This document shows, one piece after another, positions 18,368 through 27,631 of a stretch of DNA of 64,000 nt. This DNA is from Pseudoalteromonas arabiensis (GTDB taxonomy: Bacteria > Pseudomonadota > Gammaproteobacteria > Enterobacterales > Alteromonadaceae): contig NZ_LRUF01000024.1 in NCBI RefSeq assembly GCF_001550155.1, positions 348,648 to 412,647 of the forward strand, given 5' to 3'. A program made the position numbers and the translations under genes. Positions within the stretch are counted from its first letter, which is position 1; every line of letters starts with the position of its first letter. The notes beneath the pieces are model-generated. The model did no database searches. It was not told the origin of the DNA and saw only the letters and a list, made by a program, of their open reading frames with translations.

Positions 18368-19468
18368 ATGGCAGGTAATAGCATCGGGCAACTATTTAAA
18401 GTGTCCACCTTTGGTGAGAGCCACGGCGTTGCATTAGGCGGCGTTGTAGATGGCACACCAGCTGGTCTTGAAATTAGTGAGGCCGATTTACAAATTGATT
18501 TAGACCGTCGTAAGCCGGGGCAAAGTCGTTATACAACACAGCGCCGCGAAAGTGACGAAGTAAAAATTCTTTCAGGTGTGTTCGAAGGTAAAACCACAGG
18601 TACTAGCATTGGTTTACTGATTGAAAACACCGATCAACGTTCAAAAGATTACGGCAAAATTGCCGATGTATTTCGCCCTGGTCACGGCGATTATACCTAT
18701 TGGCATAAATACGGTATCCGTGATTACCGAGGTGGTGGTCGCTCTTCAGCCCGTGAAACAGCAATTCGTGTAGCGGCAGGTGCAATTGCAAAAAAATACC
18801 TAAAACAGTTTCATGGTATTGAAGTGCGTGCTTGTTTGAGCCAGCTTGGGCCAATTAAAGCTGAAGATTACAACTGGGATGAAGTGGAAAACAATGCATT
18901 TTTCTTCCCTGATCCAAGCAAGTTAGACGCGCTTGATGAATATATGCGCGACCTAAAAAAGCAAGGTGATTCGGTAGGCGCTAAAGTTAAAGTGGTTGCT
19001 AAAAATGTGCCTGTTGGTCTTGGTGAGCCTGTATTTGATCGCCTTGATGCAGAACTTGCACATTCATTAATGAGCATTAATGCAGTAAAAGGCGTTGAGA
19101 TTGGTGATGGCTTTGATGTGGTTGAGCAAAAAGGCTCTGAGCACCGTGATGAATTGACCCCAGATGGTTTCACATCAAATCACGCGGGCGGTGTACTTGC
19201 AGGTATCTCGACAGGACAAGATATTATTGCCTCTATCGCACTTAAGCCAACTTCAAGCATTACCATACCTGGCAACAGCATTAATACTAGCAACGAAGCG
19301 GTAGAGATGATCACCAAAGGACGTCATGACCCATGTGTAGGTATTCGCGCAATTCCTATTGCTGAGGCGATGATGGCGATTACCTTAATGGATCACTTAT
19401 TGCGCCAACGTGGTCAAAACCCACATGTAAGCCACGAACATGGACCAATCAAAGGTTCGATTGATTAA
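18368..19468 (+). CDS. aroC: Chorismate synthase
   Basis: 366 residues, the normal bacterial length. It has the family blocks [14 protein letters not shown] near 16, the [14 protein letters not shown] flavin/phosphate region near 103, [12 protein letters not shown] near 124, and the C-terminal [15 protein letters not shown] near 325. The enzyme converts EPSP to chorismate using reduced FMN and is the last step of the shikimate pathway. A clear AATGAGGAAAA ribosome site precedes the start. Transcription ends at the terminator at 19501. Confidence 0.97.
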   Translation: MAGNSIGQLFKVSTFGESHGVALGGVVDGTPAGLEISEADLQIDLDRRKPGQSRYTTQRRESDEVKILSGVFEGKTTGTSIGLLIENTDQRSKDYGKIADVFRPGHGDYTYWHKYGIRDYRGGGRSSARETAIRVAAGAIAKKYLKQFHGIEVRACLSQLGPIKAEDYNWDEVENNAFFFPDPSKLDALDEYMRDLKKQGDSVGAKVKVVAKNVPVGLGEPVFDRLDAELAHSLMSINAVKGVEIGDGFDVVEQKGSEHRDELTPDGFTSNHAGGVLAGISTGQDIIASIALKPTSSITIPGNSINTSNEAVEMITKGRHDPCVGIRAIPIAEAMMAITLMDHLLRQRGQNPHVSHEHGPIKGSID

Positions 19469-19500
19469 CTTGGTTTGATTTAGCAAAGAACTATAAACTT

Positions 19501-19528
19501 AAAACGCGGCTTGATTTGCCGCGTTTTT
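19501..19528 (+). terminator. Rho-independent terminator after aroC
   Basis: A 10-bp stem (AAAACGCGGC / GCCGCGTTTT) with a 7-base loop and a T-run, 32 bases past the aroC stop codon. Confidence 0.88.
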
Positions 19529-19700
19529 GATTGAAAGTGTGAGCTATATATTTTCTAAGAGTGATGTGCTTTATCTTTATATAAACCAATTTATTAACAT
19601 GGCAATTAATGCAAAAATTTTTTCATTGCGGGTTTATTGAACTGTTCATTTGCATTAGAATCATCACAATTTAGGGACTAATTTAAAAAAGGATATTTTT

Positions 19701-20777
19701 ATGTCAGAACAATTCAACTTGTGTTTTAGCACACAAAGCCGTGCTGCATTACCCATCGATATTAGTAATAAAGAAGCTTATAAACAGTTTCGAAAAGATA
19801 ATCCCCATATTTTTGGTTCTTTTATACCTGCAGGTACCCCTTTTATTTTGAGTGAACCAGGTTCAAAAAGTGTTAAAAATTTACGTGCTAATCGTCCAGA
19901 CCTTGCATGTGCTCTGGACAGTGTTAATAGCTGGTCTCAGTCGACTAAACGCAATATCACTAAAATGGCTAATGATTTCGGTAGCGATAATACATTTGCA
20001 ATCGCAGAGTTATACGAAAAAGAACTCCAGCCTTACCTCAAAGAGATGGCGGATATAATGAGCTATAAGGTTGACTCTATTGCTGCTTCGGGGGCCGCTG
20101 CAACTGCTATCAACTCGAAAGAAGCTAGGTTAAGCAATTTTGGTAAAGCGTTATTTAAATATCAGAAGAGCTTAATGGCAATTAGAGCTGCAGCTAAAAA
20201 TAAAGCGCCTAAGCATGAACTTGTTAAACTAGGTTATAAAGCAAAAGCAGCCCATTTAGAAGTGAACGAAAGATTTACTCGAGAGCTTAGCGCTATTGCA
20301 AATCGAGTGAAGAGCGGCAGTAGAGGGAATATTTGGTCTAACCCTCAACGCGGTATCAATATAGCCAAAAGTGCTCGAAATGCTGCACCTATACAAGTTA
20401 CATCGCTATCAGGTATTCGTAGCCTGCGTTCTTTAGAAGTTGGTTCATCAGTACTTGGTAATGGCTTAATTGCTTTAGATGCAGCGGTACGAGCAGATAA
20501 GATATATGGTGATTATAAATCAGGGGCAGATTGGCACAGAACTTTGGCTGTGGAAACGACAGGTTTCGGCTTAGGAACTGCATCGGGTCTTGCAGCAGGA
20601 GGTGCAGTTGTTAAGCTTGGAGCGGGTTTAGCTATTGCTGCCGGTCCTGTAGGCTGGGTGATACTTATTGGTGTAGGGCTAGCAGCAGGTTATGTTGCAG
20701 CTAAAGTTGGCGACTATTCTGGTCAATCGGCTGCCGGTATGCTCTATGATAAAAGTTCAAATATGAGTTTCTTTTAA
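19701..20777 (+). CDS. Putative membrane-inserting toxin/effector
   Basis: I do not recognise a named family. The 358-residue protein has no signal peptide. The N-terminal ~70 residues include a GSFIPAGTPFILSEPGS stretch, loosely like a LysM or carrier-binding strand. Residues 70-210 look helical and partly coiled. The C-terminal region from about 280 to 335 is a glycine/alanine-rich hydrophobic hairpin pair with GxxxG spacing, as in pore-forming domains, followed by a short polar tail MLYDKSSNMSFF. Its stop codon overlaps the start of a small two-helix membrane protein that occurs twice in tandem. That layout is typical of a pore-forming effector with immunity genes. A type VI or contact-dependent effector is my inference; no secretion genes lie in the window. 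Confidence 0.55.
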   Translation: MSEQFNLCFSTQSRAALPIDISNKEAYKQFRKDNPHIFGSFIPAGTPFILSEPGSKSVKNLRANRPDLACALDSVNSWSQSTKRNITKMANDFGSDNTFAIAELYEKELQPYLKEMADIMSYKVDSIAASGAAATAINSKEARLSNFGKALFKYQKSLMAIRAAAKNKAPKHELVKLGYKAKAAHLEVNERFTRELSAIANRVKSGSRGNIWSNPQRGINIAKSARNAAPIQVTSLSGIRSLRSLEVGSSVLGNGLIALDAAVRADKIYGDYKSGADWHRTLAVETTGFGLGTASGLAAGGAVVKLGAGLAIAAGPVGWVILIGVGLAAGYVAAKVGDYSGQSAAGMLYDKSSNMSFF

Positions 20778-21124
20778 TGGAAATAAAAAGTGTTTTTGAA
20801 GTTTTAAATGTAATTTTTGTATTGAGTTTTTTAATTTCTGGATTGTGTTTTACGCGCTTAACCATTCGTCACTTAGATAAAAAAATCAAAGAGGAAGGTG
20901 AAGGAACACCGTCATGGGATAGGGGCGGGATGGGTCTTAGAGTCGGTATGTATGCGGTCACACTGATAAAGAATAAGTCAGATAAAGCATCACTTACAGA
21001 GGATGAGATCATTCTACGTCATGCAAGGCCTATCGACCGTGTTCTAGCTTTTTCTATGAGTATAAGTTTAGTGGCTATATTTATATTATGGCCATTAGGG
21101 AAATGGCTGGGCTATTTAGTTTAG
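20777..21124 (+). CDS. Putative immunity protein, copy A
   Basis: 115 residues with two hydrophobic segments (about 8-30 and 88-112) flanking a soluble loop rich in charge, with GTPSWDRGGMGLRVGMYA at about 43-60 and IILRHARPIDR near 78-88. The start codon overlaps the toxin stop (TAATG), so translation should be coupled. Bacteria often protect themselves from pore-forming effectors with small membrane proteins of this kind. About two thirds of the residues are identical to copy B by hand alignment. No named family recognised. Confidence 0.6.
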   Translation: MEIKSVFEVLNVIFVLSFLISGLCFTRLTIRHLDKKIKEEGEGTPSWDRGGMGLRVGMYAVTLIKNKSDKASLTEDEIILRHARPIDRVLAFSMSISLVAIFILWPLGKWLGYLV

Positions 21125-21211
21125 TATTTGTTTTGGTTAACTTCAGCATTTAGGCATGGAGCTAGATTTAATACATGCAGTTTTTAGTAATGAGCCAACT
21201 AACTACAAGTA

Positions 21212-21248
21212 GCTGTATTATAAAAGTTCAAATATGAGTTTCTTTTAA
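21212..21248 (+). pseudogene. Relic of the toxin 3' end before the second immunity gene
   Basis: The bases just before copy B encode LYYKSSNMSFF and stop, against LYDKSSNMSFF at the end of the toxin at 20741-20777. The match starts abruptly at 21212, and an in-frame TAG lies directly upstream (21210-21212). Only about the last eleven codons of a toxin gene remain, again ending in TAATG at the immunity start. This shows that the tandem duplication included the toxin tail. Confidence 0.8.
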
Positions 21249-21595
21249 TGGAAATGAAAAGTGTTTTTGAAGTGTTAAATGTAATTTTTTTAGTTAGTTT
21301 CTTAATTTCAGGGTTACTTTTTACACGGCTCACAATCCGCCGATTAGATAGAAAAGTGAAAGAGGAAGGAAGCGGAACGCCAAGTTGGGACCGAGGTGGA
21401 GTGGGTCTCAGAGTTGGTATGTATGCAGGAATATTAGTTCGAGGTAAGAAAGGAAAAACCCCTCTAGCAAATGAAGATATCATTTTACGCCATGCAAGAC
21501 CCATAGACCGTTTTCTGGCATTTTTTATGGATATCAGCCTAATTGGTATGATTCTCCTAGGGATAACGGGATTGTGTTTGGGATACTTTGACTAG
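21248..21595 (+). CDS. Putative immunity protein, copy B
   Basis: 115 residues, exactly the length of copy A. The first 14 residues differ at only one position, and GTPSWDRGG, GLRVGMYA and IILRHARPIDR are conserved. The central loop (positions about 61-75) and the last 20 residues differ most. This pattern, with conserved ends and a variable loop and tail, would suit an immunity protein that has changed specificity. It is followed by a strong terminator. Function is inferred only from its neighbours. Confidence 0.6.
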   Translation: MEMKSVFEVLNVIFLVSFLISGLLFTRLTIRRLDRKVKEEGSGTPSWDRGGVGLRVGMYAGILVRGKKGKTPLANEDIILRHARPIDRFLAFFMDISLIGMILLGITGLCLGYFD

Positions 21596-21641
21596 CAATA
21601 CCCTAAAGTGGCTTAGTGTTTAGAAATTAATGCAATTTAAT

Positions 21642-21677
21642 AAGCGTGATGATTAATAAAAATCATCGCGCTTTTTT
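21642..21677. terminator. Bidirectional terminator after the immunity genes
   Basis: A 13-bp stem (AAGCGTGATGATT / AATCATCGCGCTT, one G-T pair) with a 6-base loop and a T-run. It lies between copy B and the convergent gene ending at 21685. Confidence 0.85.
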
Positions 21678-21684
21678 ATGCCTG

Positions 21685-23691
21685 TTAGAATTTTAATAAG
21701 GGGAGTAGGCTGTGTTTGCTATCAGTCCACATTGCCAGCTCGCTATGTGGGTAGCGTTTAATGGGTGACAAATCACTGATAGATACACGATTTAAAAAAG
21801 CCTGATTATCAGTTAGCACCACCCAATCTGAGCCTATGTCTGATGGGCTATGGCCTTGATAGCTAAACTTTAACAAAGCCTTATTGAAGTGTTGGCTATG
21901 TGCCTGTAATACAGGCAGTAAGTCGATATGATTATTTGAAATATGCACAATCAATACGCCATTTTCATTGAGCCTCTGCCAATAAAGTGACATTGCTTCT
22001 TGGGTTAGCAAATGCGCAGGAATTACATCACTGGTAAATGCATCAATAATTAAGACATCAAATACTTCGTTCGCATTATTTTTTAGCGCAATACGACCAT
22101 CCCCTAAGCTGACTGTGAGCTTGGCTTCACTGTTTTCTAAATATGAGAAATAACGCTTTGCCATCTCGACCACAGCAGGGTTTAACTCAAAAAAGTGAAT
22201 ACTATCCTGCTGGTCTGCAAACCGAGCTAAAACGCCTGCACCCAAACCAATCACGCCAATGTTTAGTGCGCTGTGTTGTTGTAGTATGGCAAGTGATTTA
22301 GCGACACCAGTATGCTGGTGGTAATAACTTTGCTCAAACTGTTGGTTTGGGTTTAGTGGCTCTGAGCCATGAATCGTGGTGCCGTCAATTAAGCGCCTTT
22401 CTTTTATTGATTGAGTGTTTATATCTTTAACCGCTAAATAGCCATAAAAGTTGCGGCTAGTCGCAACGTTATATTGGTTAAAGTTTACCGCTAAAAAACA
22501 ATAACACGATAGCCAAGCAACGGAGCTGGTTGCGAGAGTGAATTTGAGCTGTTTTGTCTTTGTTCTAGCTTTTAATTGGTAGTAACACACAAAACTAAAA
22601 ATAACCGCTAATGTAAGTAAATACTCGTCAATTTGGACGAATAGCAATGGGGCAATGAGCGTACTGAAAAGCGAACCTAACACACCGCCAAGGGCGATAT
22701 AGAAATAAAAAATCGTAAATTGCTCATTTTCAGGGGCCTTGCTTCTAAGCTCACCGTGGCAAATCATGCAGGCGGTAAATAGAATCAGGCTGTAAATTAT
22801 AAGCTGGGCTAGGGCATTGAATAAGCTGCCAAAATAAAACATCAGCAGGCCTGCAAAAGCCGAAAATATAAACGCATATGCCCACTTATGACGCTGATAA
22901 TTTGCTTTGTTGGCAAACGTATAACTAAAGGTGAGCAAGTAAATTACAAGGGGCAGTGACCAAAGTAATGGCATGGGTGGAATATTAGTGCTGATCATAT
23001 GCGTGGTAGATACCAACATGGCTGAGCTTAAGGCACTGAGTAACAGCCATTGACCTTTACCTTTTAATACCGTGATATGCCTAGTTTGAATAGGCGCTCT
23101 TGATATGTCGGGTGCTTTTTTTAGTAAAAATATTACAAGAAGTGTTAATAACAAGCAGTAGCTGATAAGTCCAAATAGCCAGTAGGTAGTTTGCTGCTCT
23201 AAAGAAAATAGTAATTCATAAACGAGCGGGTAGCTCATTAACGCCAGTAAAGAACCCAAGTTTGAGATGGAATACCAATGGTAAGGCACTTGTGCTGAAG
23301 CAGTTTGCACATACCACCTTTGTAAAAGCACGCTGGTGGCGCTTAGTAGAATAAATATTGGACCAATTTCTATAAATAAATTAACAAACACCGCAAGCGT
23401 AGGCGGCCACTTTGTGAGATTCGGGGCTGCAAATTTTGTCACAACAATGAGTGTGGCACAGGTGACTAAAACTATATGGGTGACTACCTGCAACTTAATA
23501 TGAAAGTGACCCATGCTATGCGCATAGAAATAGCCAATAAGTAACATGACTTGATAAAACACTAAACTCGCTGACCAAATGGATGCACCACCACCAAATT
23601 GGGGTAGAAGTTGTTTTGAAAGCATCGGCTGAATTTGAAAAATTAAAAAAGCACTGATGAAAATAGTGAGCGTTGATAAATATTTATACAT
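21685..23691 (-). CDS. Fused multi-helix membrane / spermidine synthase-like protein
   Basis: 668 residues. The N-terminal ~410 residues contain about eleven or twelve transmembrane segments. The C-terminal part (about 430-640) is a Rossmann-fold domain of the spermidine synthase type, with GVIGLGAGVLA as nucleotide/SAM-binding loop, FFELNPAVVEMA as the acidic strand, and DVLIIDAFTSDVIPAHLLT. Fused proteins of this kind are common in proteobacteria, but the reaction is not established; many lack polyamine-binding residues. It is divergent from a ToxR-type regulator (131 bases between starts). Confidence 0.82.
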   Translation of the reverse strand: MYKYLSTLTIFISAFLIFQIQPMLSKQLLPQFGGGASIWSASLVFYQVMLLIGYFYAHSMGHFHIKLQVVTHIVLVTCATLIVVTKFAAPNLTKWPPTLAVFVNLFIEIGPIFILLSATSVLLQRWYVQTASAQVPYHWYSISNLGSLLALMSYPLVYELLFSLEQQTTYWLFGLISYCLLLTLLVIFLLKKAPDISRAPIQTRHITVLKGKGQWLLLSALSSAMLVSTTHMISTNIPPMPLLWSLPLVIYLLTFSYTFANKANYQRHKWAYAFIFSAFAGLLMFYFGSLFNALAQLIIYSLILFTACMICHGELRSKAPENEQFTIFYFYIALGGVLGSLFSTLIAPLLFVQIDEYLLTLAVIFSFVCYYQLKARTKTKQLKFTLATSSVAWLSCYCFLAVNFNQYNVATSRNFYGYLAVKDINTQSIKERRLIDGTTIHGSEPLNPNQQFEQSYYHQHTGVAKSLAILQQHSALNIGVIGLGAGVLARFADQQDSIHFFELNPAVVEMAKRYFSYLENSEAKLTVSLGDGRIALKNNANEVFDVLIIDAFTSDVIPAHLLTQEAMSLYWQRLNENGVLIVHISNNHIDLLPVLQAHSQHFNKALLKFSYQGHSPSDIGSDWVVLTDNQAFLNRVSISDLSPIKRYPHSELAMWTDSKHSLLPLLKF

Positions 23692-23821
23692 TGTTTTTAT
23701 TACCTATTTTGACATAACAAAAACAATCTAATAGTCAGAGCAAAGTGACAATGGAGTAACCCTTGAGTTTCTCTTAAGAAAACCTTAATCTTTGATTCGT
23801 AAATATTTATTGGAGAAGTAA

Positions 23822-25825
23822 GTGGCGCGTTATCGAATCGGCAAATTTGCAATTGATGAGAGTCGATGTTTAATTTCATCGCAAGATTATGAGCAAATAG
23901 TCGAGCCAAAGGTCATGGATGTATTACATACTCTTTATTTAAATAAGGGTGAAGTGGTAAGCCAAGAAGTAATCTTTGCAAAAGTGTGGCCTAATGCTAC
24001 CTATAACCCAAGTTCGGTACAGCGTTGTATCGCATTGCTGAGAAAAGCACTCCAAGAAGATGCCAAAAATCCGCAGTTTATAATTACACACCCTAAGCGC
24101 GGTTATAGCCTTGAAAAAGTAACAGACGGGCAAGCAAAAACACTAAAAGCGCAATTTTTGCCATTTTTAGTTGTTCTGCTAATTAGTTTTGTTGTTATTG
24201 CTTGGCAGCTAATACCTCAAAAGAAAGTAAATACTCACTTTAACCAGTTAATGCCACTCACTTCGAGTGAACTAAATGAAGCTAACTTATCACTTTCACA
24301 TAGTGGTAAGTACCTCGCTTTTGTGCGAGGCGATAAAGAGAGCCAACATATTTGGATTAAAGAGCTCTTAACAGAGCGAGAGGTGAGGCTGACTGAAGAT
24401 GCCGCAAGCTACTACGCGTTGGGGTGGTCTACCTCCGATAATGCGATCGCGTTTGTAAAAACCGTAGACCAAACACAATCACTCAACACCTTAAGCATAG
24501 ATTTATCAAAATTTCTGCCATTAGAGCAAACGACAGTGAGTGTTTTTAGTGACAGCATATTAACCAGTCATCACATAGATTGGGGAGCTGATAAGCTACT
24601 CTATTACATAGAAAAAGAGAAACAAAACAACGATACTCGACTTGTCTCACTGGATTTAAACACTAAACAAAAGACACGCTTAGTAACAGCAGCACAACAA
24701 GATTGGTTACTTGTGAGTGCGTTATCTAAAGATGGTAGTAAAATCGCATTAGGCATTGAAGCAGGGCAAAACAAATACCGTATTGATGTACTTGACCTTA
24801 CCAATAGAAAATCACAAACCATTACTGTCATAGAAGATGGTATTCAAGGCTTAAGCTGGCACCCAAATAATCAAGCGTTATTAATTAGTCAACGCAATCA
24901 GCTTATTCACTTAGACCTTGATGGTGAGCTACAGCTAATTCCATTTAATAATTATCAAATAATTCGTGATGCACAGTACACATCAAACGCTGAAGCTATT
25001 TTGATGGAGTTAGTAAATGTTGATGTGGATATTGTCAGCCAAACACGCGCTAAACCAGACACTCTGACCAAACTCGTTGATACCTCATCAATCGACTTTC
25101 TTCCCGTGTTTTCGCCAGATTCTACTCAATTTGTATTTGAGTCACATCGTTTTGGATTAAAACAATTATTTTTATACGACAATGGTAAGCAAACACGTAT
25201 TTTTTCAAACCCTGATAACCATGAGTTATTTGGCATAGTTTGGAGCCAAGATGCTCAACAGGTTTACACTGCAAGTAAAGATACATTATTTAAAATTGAT
25301 TTAAGCAGTGGCACTTATGAATCAATTCCTCATGGTAATCACTCTTTTTATTTAAGAGAAATGTATCATTATGAAAACGCAATTCTGGTTTCTTATCGCG
25401 CAGAGGATGGACAGACATTTCACCCGGCTAAATTTGATTTAACAAGTCTAACTTTGACACCATTTACAGGCTCAGGGAAACGCTTAAGTTGCTATGGTAT
25501 GGATTTAGATGAGCAAGATCAGATTTACTTTTCGAACAGTAACGAAGTGTTTCGAGTTAATAGCCGTGGCGATATAGAGACTGTTTGGCAAGCAGCTAAC
25601 AATGACATCATTGGTATATCTGTAAGTAACCAGCAATTAGCCGTTACCATGGAGTATGCTGATAAAGTCAGCTTTCAGCGTATTGATTTAGCAACTGCCA
25701 AAACTGAACGTTGGCAATTAGCACAACCTAAGCAACATATGCTGATCAACAGTGCTCATGATTTAAGTGAGTTTTTATATCTTACAGAACCAATTAGAAC
25801 TCGCAAATTGGTTAAACTCCAGTAG
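23822..25825 (+). CDS. CadC/ToxR-type transcriptional regulator with periplasmic beta-propeller
   Basis: 667 residues from a GTG start. The N-terminal ~100 residues form an OmpR/PhoB-type winged helix (EPKVMDVLHTLYLNKGEVVS, SSVQRCIALLRKAL, THPKRGYSL). A single transmembrane helix lies at about 110-130. The remainder is periplasmic, with repeating TolB/PD40-like blades such as LSHSGKYLAFVRGD, LSKDGSKIALGIEAG and FSPDSTQFVFESHR. The protein should bind DNA from the membrane and sense something outside. The fused spermidine-synthase-like gene is divergent from it and is a natural candidate target, though this is inference. Confidence 0.87.
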   Translation: MARYRIGKFAIDESRCLISSQDYEQIVEPKVMDVLHTLYLNKGEVVSQEVIFAKVWPNATYNPSSVQRCIALLRKALQEDAKNPQFIITHPKRGYSLEKVTDGQAKTLKAQFLPFLVVLLISFVVIAWQLIPQKKVNTHFNQLMPLTSSELNEANLSLSHSGKYLAFVRGDKESQHIWIKELLTEREVRLTEDAASYYALGWSTSDNAIAFVKTVDQTQSLNTLSIDLSKFLPLEQTTVSVFSDSILTSHHIDWGADKLLYYIEKEKQNNDTRLVSLDLNTKQKTRLVTAAQQDWLLVSALSKDGSKIALGIEAGQNKYRIDVLDLTNRKSQTITVIEDGIQGLSWHPNNQALLISQRNQLIHLDLDGELQLIPFNNYQIIRDAQYTSNAEAILMELVNVDVDIVSQTRAKPDTLTKLVDTSSIDFLPVFSPDSTQFVFESHRFGLKQLFLYDNGKQTRIFSNPDNHELFGIVWSQDAQQVYTASKDTLFKIDLSSGTYESIPHGNHSFYLREMYHYENAILVSYRAEDGQTFHPAKFDLTSLTLTPFTGSGKRLSCYGMDLDEQDQIYFSNSNEVFRVNSRGDIETVWQAANNDIIGISVSNQQLAVTMEYADKVSFQRIDLATAKTERWQLAQPKQHMLINSAHDLSEFLYLTEPIRTRKLVKLQ

Positions 25826-25839
25826 TTTATTATGCTTAT

Positions 25840-26682
25840 TTATTCCCTAATCAACTCCACAATCTGCTTTAACTGTTCATGGCGAACAGGGTTGTGGGCA
25901 TGATTACCATACAGTAGCACAATATCAACCATAGGAAGGGTTGGCAGCGAGCCATCGCTGATTTCTTCCACACTCCCTTGCACACTTACTCGCGCCATAC
26001 TCCCAATGGCGAGGCCTTGTTCAATTAGGCCATGTAACGCACCCACAGAGCCACAACAAGCAACAATATTAAAACGACGCTCGGCTTTTAATAGACCCTC
26101 AATACTGGCTTGGTGAAACTTACAGTCTCGTTGAAACAAGGCGATTGGAAGTGGTGTTGAATCGTTAATCTCAAAAGCAGGGCTTTTCACCCACACACCT
26201 TGGCTTGATTGTAATAAGTAACCTTCTTCGCTGTCAGGTGAGCGAGTGGCAATTACTAAATCCAGCATGCCTTGGTCGAGCTTGGCTCTAAGCTCAGTGC
26301 TTGGGGCGCAGCTTATCTGTAAATCAAGCGCATTAAATTGTTGGTGCAGAGCATCAACAAGCTCTGGTAGTAAAGAATGGGCATAGTCATCAGGACAGCC
26401 AATGCGCACACGTAAATTACCTGTGCCTGCTTTTAATTGCTTAAACGCCTCATCATGAAGTGTGATCAGTTGCTTTGCATAACTTGCAAGCTGGTGGCCT
26501 TGCTGGGTTAGCACCAGTTGGCGCCCTTGTTTTTCAAAGAGTGGACTTGCTAAATCTTGTTCAAGCTTTTTCATTTGCATACTCACCGCAGATTGAGTTC
26601 TACAAATTTGTGCTGCGGCGCGGGTAAAACTTCCCGTATCAACAAAGGCACAAAAAGTTCTAAGGGCATCAATATCCATCAT
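25840..26682 (-). CDS. LysR family transcriptional regulator
   Basis: 280 residues. The N-terminal winged helix is typical (DIDALRTFCAFVDTGSFTRAAAQICRTQSAVSMQMKKLE), as is the LFEKQGRQLVLTQQGHQL wing. A substrate-binding effector domain follows from about residue 90. The ATG is doubled (MMDIDAL), so the true start may be one codon in. It is divergent from a GST gene with 98 bases between starts, the usual layout for a LysR regulator and its target. Confidence 0.92.
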   Translation of the reverse strand: MMDIDALRTFCAFVDTGSFTRAAAQICRTQSAVSMQMKKLEQDLASPLFEKQGRQLVLTQQGHQLASYAKQLITLHDEAFKQLKAGTGNLRVRIGCPDDYAHSLLPELVDALHQQFNALDLQISCAPSTELRAKLDQGMLDLVIATRSPDSEEGYLLQSSQGVWVKSPAFEINDSTPLPIALFQRDCKFHQASIEGLLKAERRFNIVACCGSVGALHGLIEQGLAIGSMARVSVQGSVEEISDGSLPTLPMVDIVLLYGNHAHNPVRHEQLKQIVELIRE

Positions 26683-26780
26683 GTATCAGCTTTTCTTATA
26701 GGTTGTATAAAAACTATTGGCGAGTAATTAACCGCTCGCTACTTTATAGTGAACTTAATCTACTCGTTAAAGGACGTATA

Positions 26781-27431
26781 ATGCAATTATTTATTGGCAA
26801 TAAAAATTACTCAACTTGGTCACTTAGAGCGTGGTATTTACTGAGTAAATTCAATGTCTCGTTTGTAGAAAAGCAACTAGTCTTAGATACCCCTGAATTT
26901 TATGAAGCGCTAAAAAGGAAGTTTCCAGTGCAAAAAGTACCGGCTCTTATAGATAGCAGTTTAATCGTGTGGGATTCGTTCGCAATTTGTGAATACATCA
27001 ATGATGCTTATCTAAATGGTGCTGCTTGGCCTAGTGACATAGCCCAAAGAGCAAAAGCGCGGAGCTTAGCTGCCGAGATGCACTCTGGCTTTGCTGCACT
27101 TCGTAATGAAATGCCTATGAATATTCGTGCTAAAAGGCATATTGAGTTATCAGAACAAGCTAGAAAAGACATTACGCGCATGGATGAGATATTTTCGGCT
27201 CAGCAGCAAAGTTACCCTAATGCGTGGTTATTTGGTGATTTTTCTATTGTTGATGCGATGTTTGCACCTGTGGTGCTGCGCTTTAAAACGTACCAGACTG
27301 AGCTTTCGAGTGCAGCACAAGCTTATTGCCAGCATGTACTTGCGTGCCCAATCTTGCAAACATGGGTTGCTAAGGCATTGGCAGAAACAGATATTGTTGA
27401 ATGTGATGAAGCTGGCGAGGAGCTTATTTAA
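26781..27431 (+). CDS. Glutathione S-transferase family protein
   Basis: 216 residues from the ATG at 26781, which has AAAGGA a few bases upstream and gives the expected GST N-terminus (MQLFIGNKNYSTWSLRAW); a further upstream TTG would extend it improbably. The thioredoxin-like domain spans about 1-78, with VQKVPALID (cis-proline) near 54 and the DSFAICEYI glutathione contact near 67. The helical domain follows, with SIVDAMFAPV at the N-cap position. The substrate is unknown. It is likely controlled by the divergent LysR gene. Confidence 0.88.
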   Translation: MQLFIGNKNYSTWSLRAWYLLSKFNVSFVEKQLVLDTPEFYEALKRKFPVQKVPALIDSSLIVWDSFAICEYINDAYLNGAAWPSDIAQRAKARSLAAEMHSGFAALRNEMPMNIRAKRHIELSEQARKDITRMDEIFSAQQQSYPNAWLFGDFSIVDAMFAPVVLRFKTYQTELSSAAQAYCQHVLACPILQTWVAKALAETDIVECDEAGEELI

Positions 27432-27631
27432 TTAAAGTGAAAAGTAGTTACCTATATTTTGTTATTGCCCTGCTATTTAAATGAACTAATTAATAGCCTT
27501 ATTGAAAGACTGCATTGCTTTTTGCTGTGAGCATAAATTTTGTAGCTTTCTATTTGTAATACTTAATCATTGGTGTATAAAAGATATACAAGTTAATAAT
27601 TACGAATTTAGCATAGCAGGGAGTTGCATAG

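Larger units (their letters stand above)
20741..21295 (+). repeat. Direct repeat: toxin tail plus immunity gene 5' end
   Basis: The sequence at 20741-20824 reappears at 21212-21295, an offset of 471 bases. The first ~75 bases are almost identical (ATAAAAGTTCAAATATGAG, then TTTCTTTTAATGGAAAT), with divergence increasing further into the immunity genes. The span given covers both copies and the material between them. Confidence 0.85.

Noticed and set aside
19701..20777. Reading the orphan protein as a classical colicin
   Set aside because: There is no bacteriocin release gene nearby and no recognisable translocation or receptor domains; only the hydrophobic C-terminus is reminiscent.
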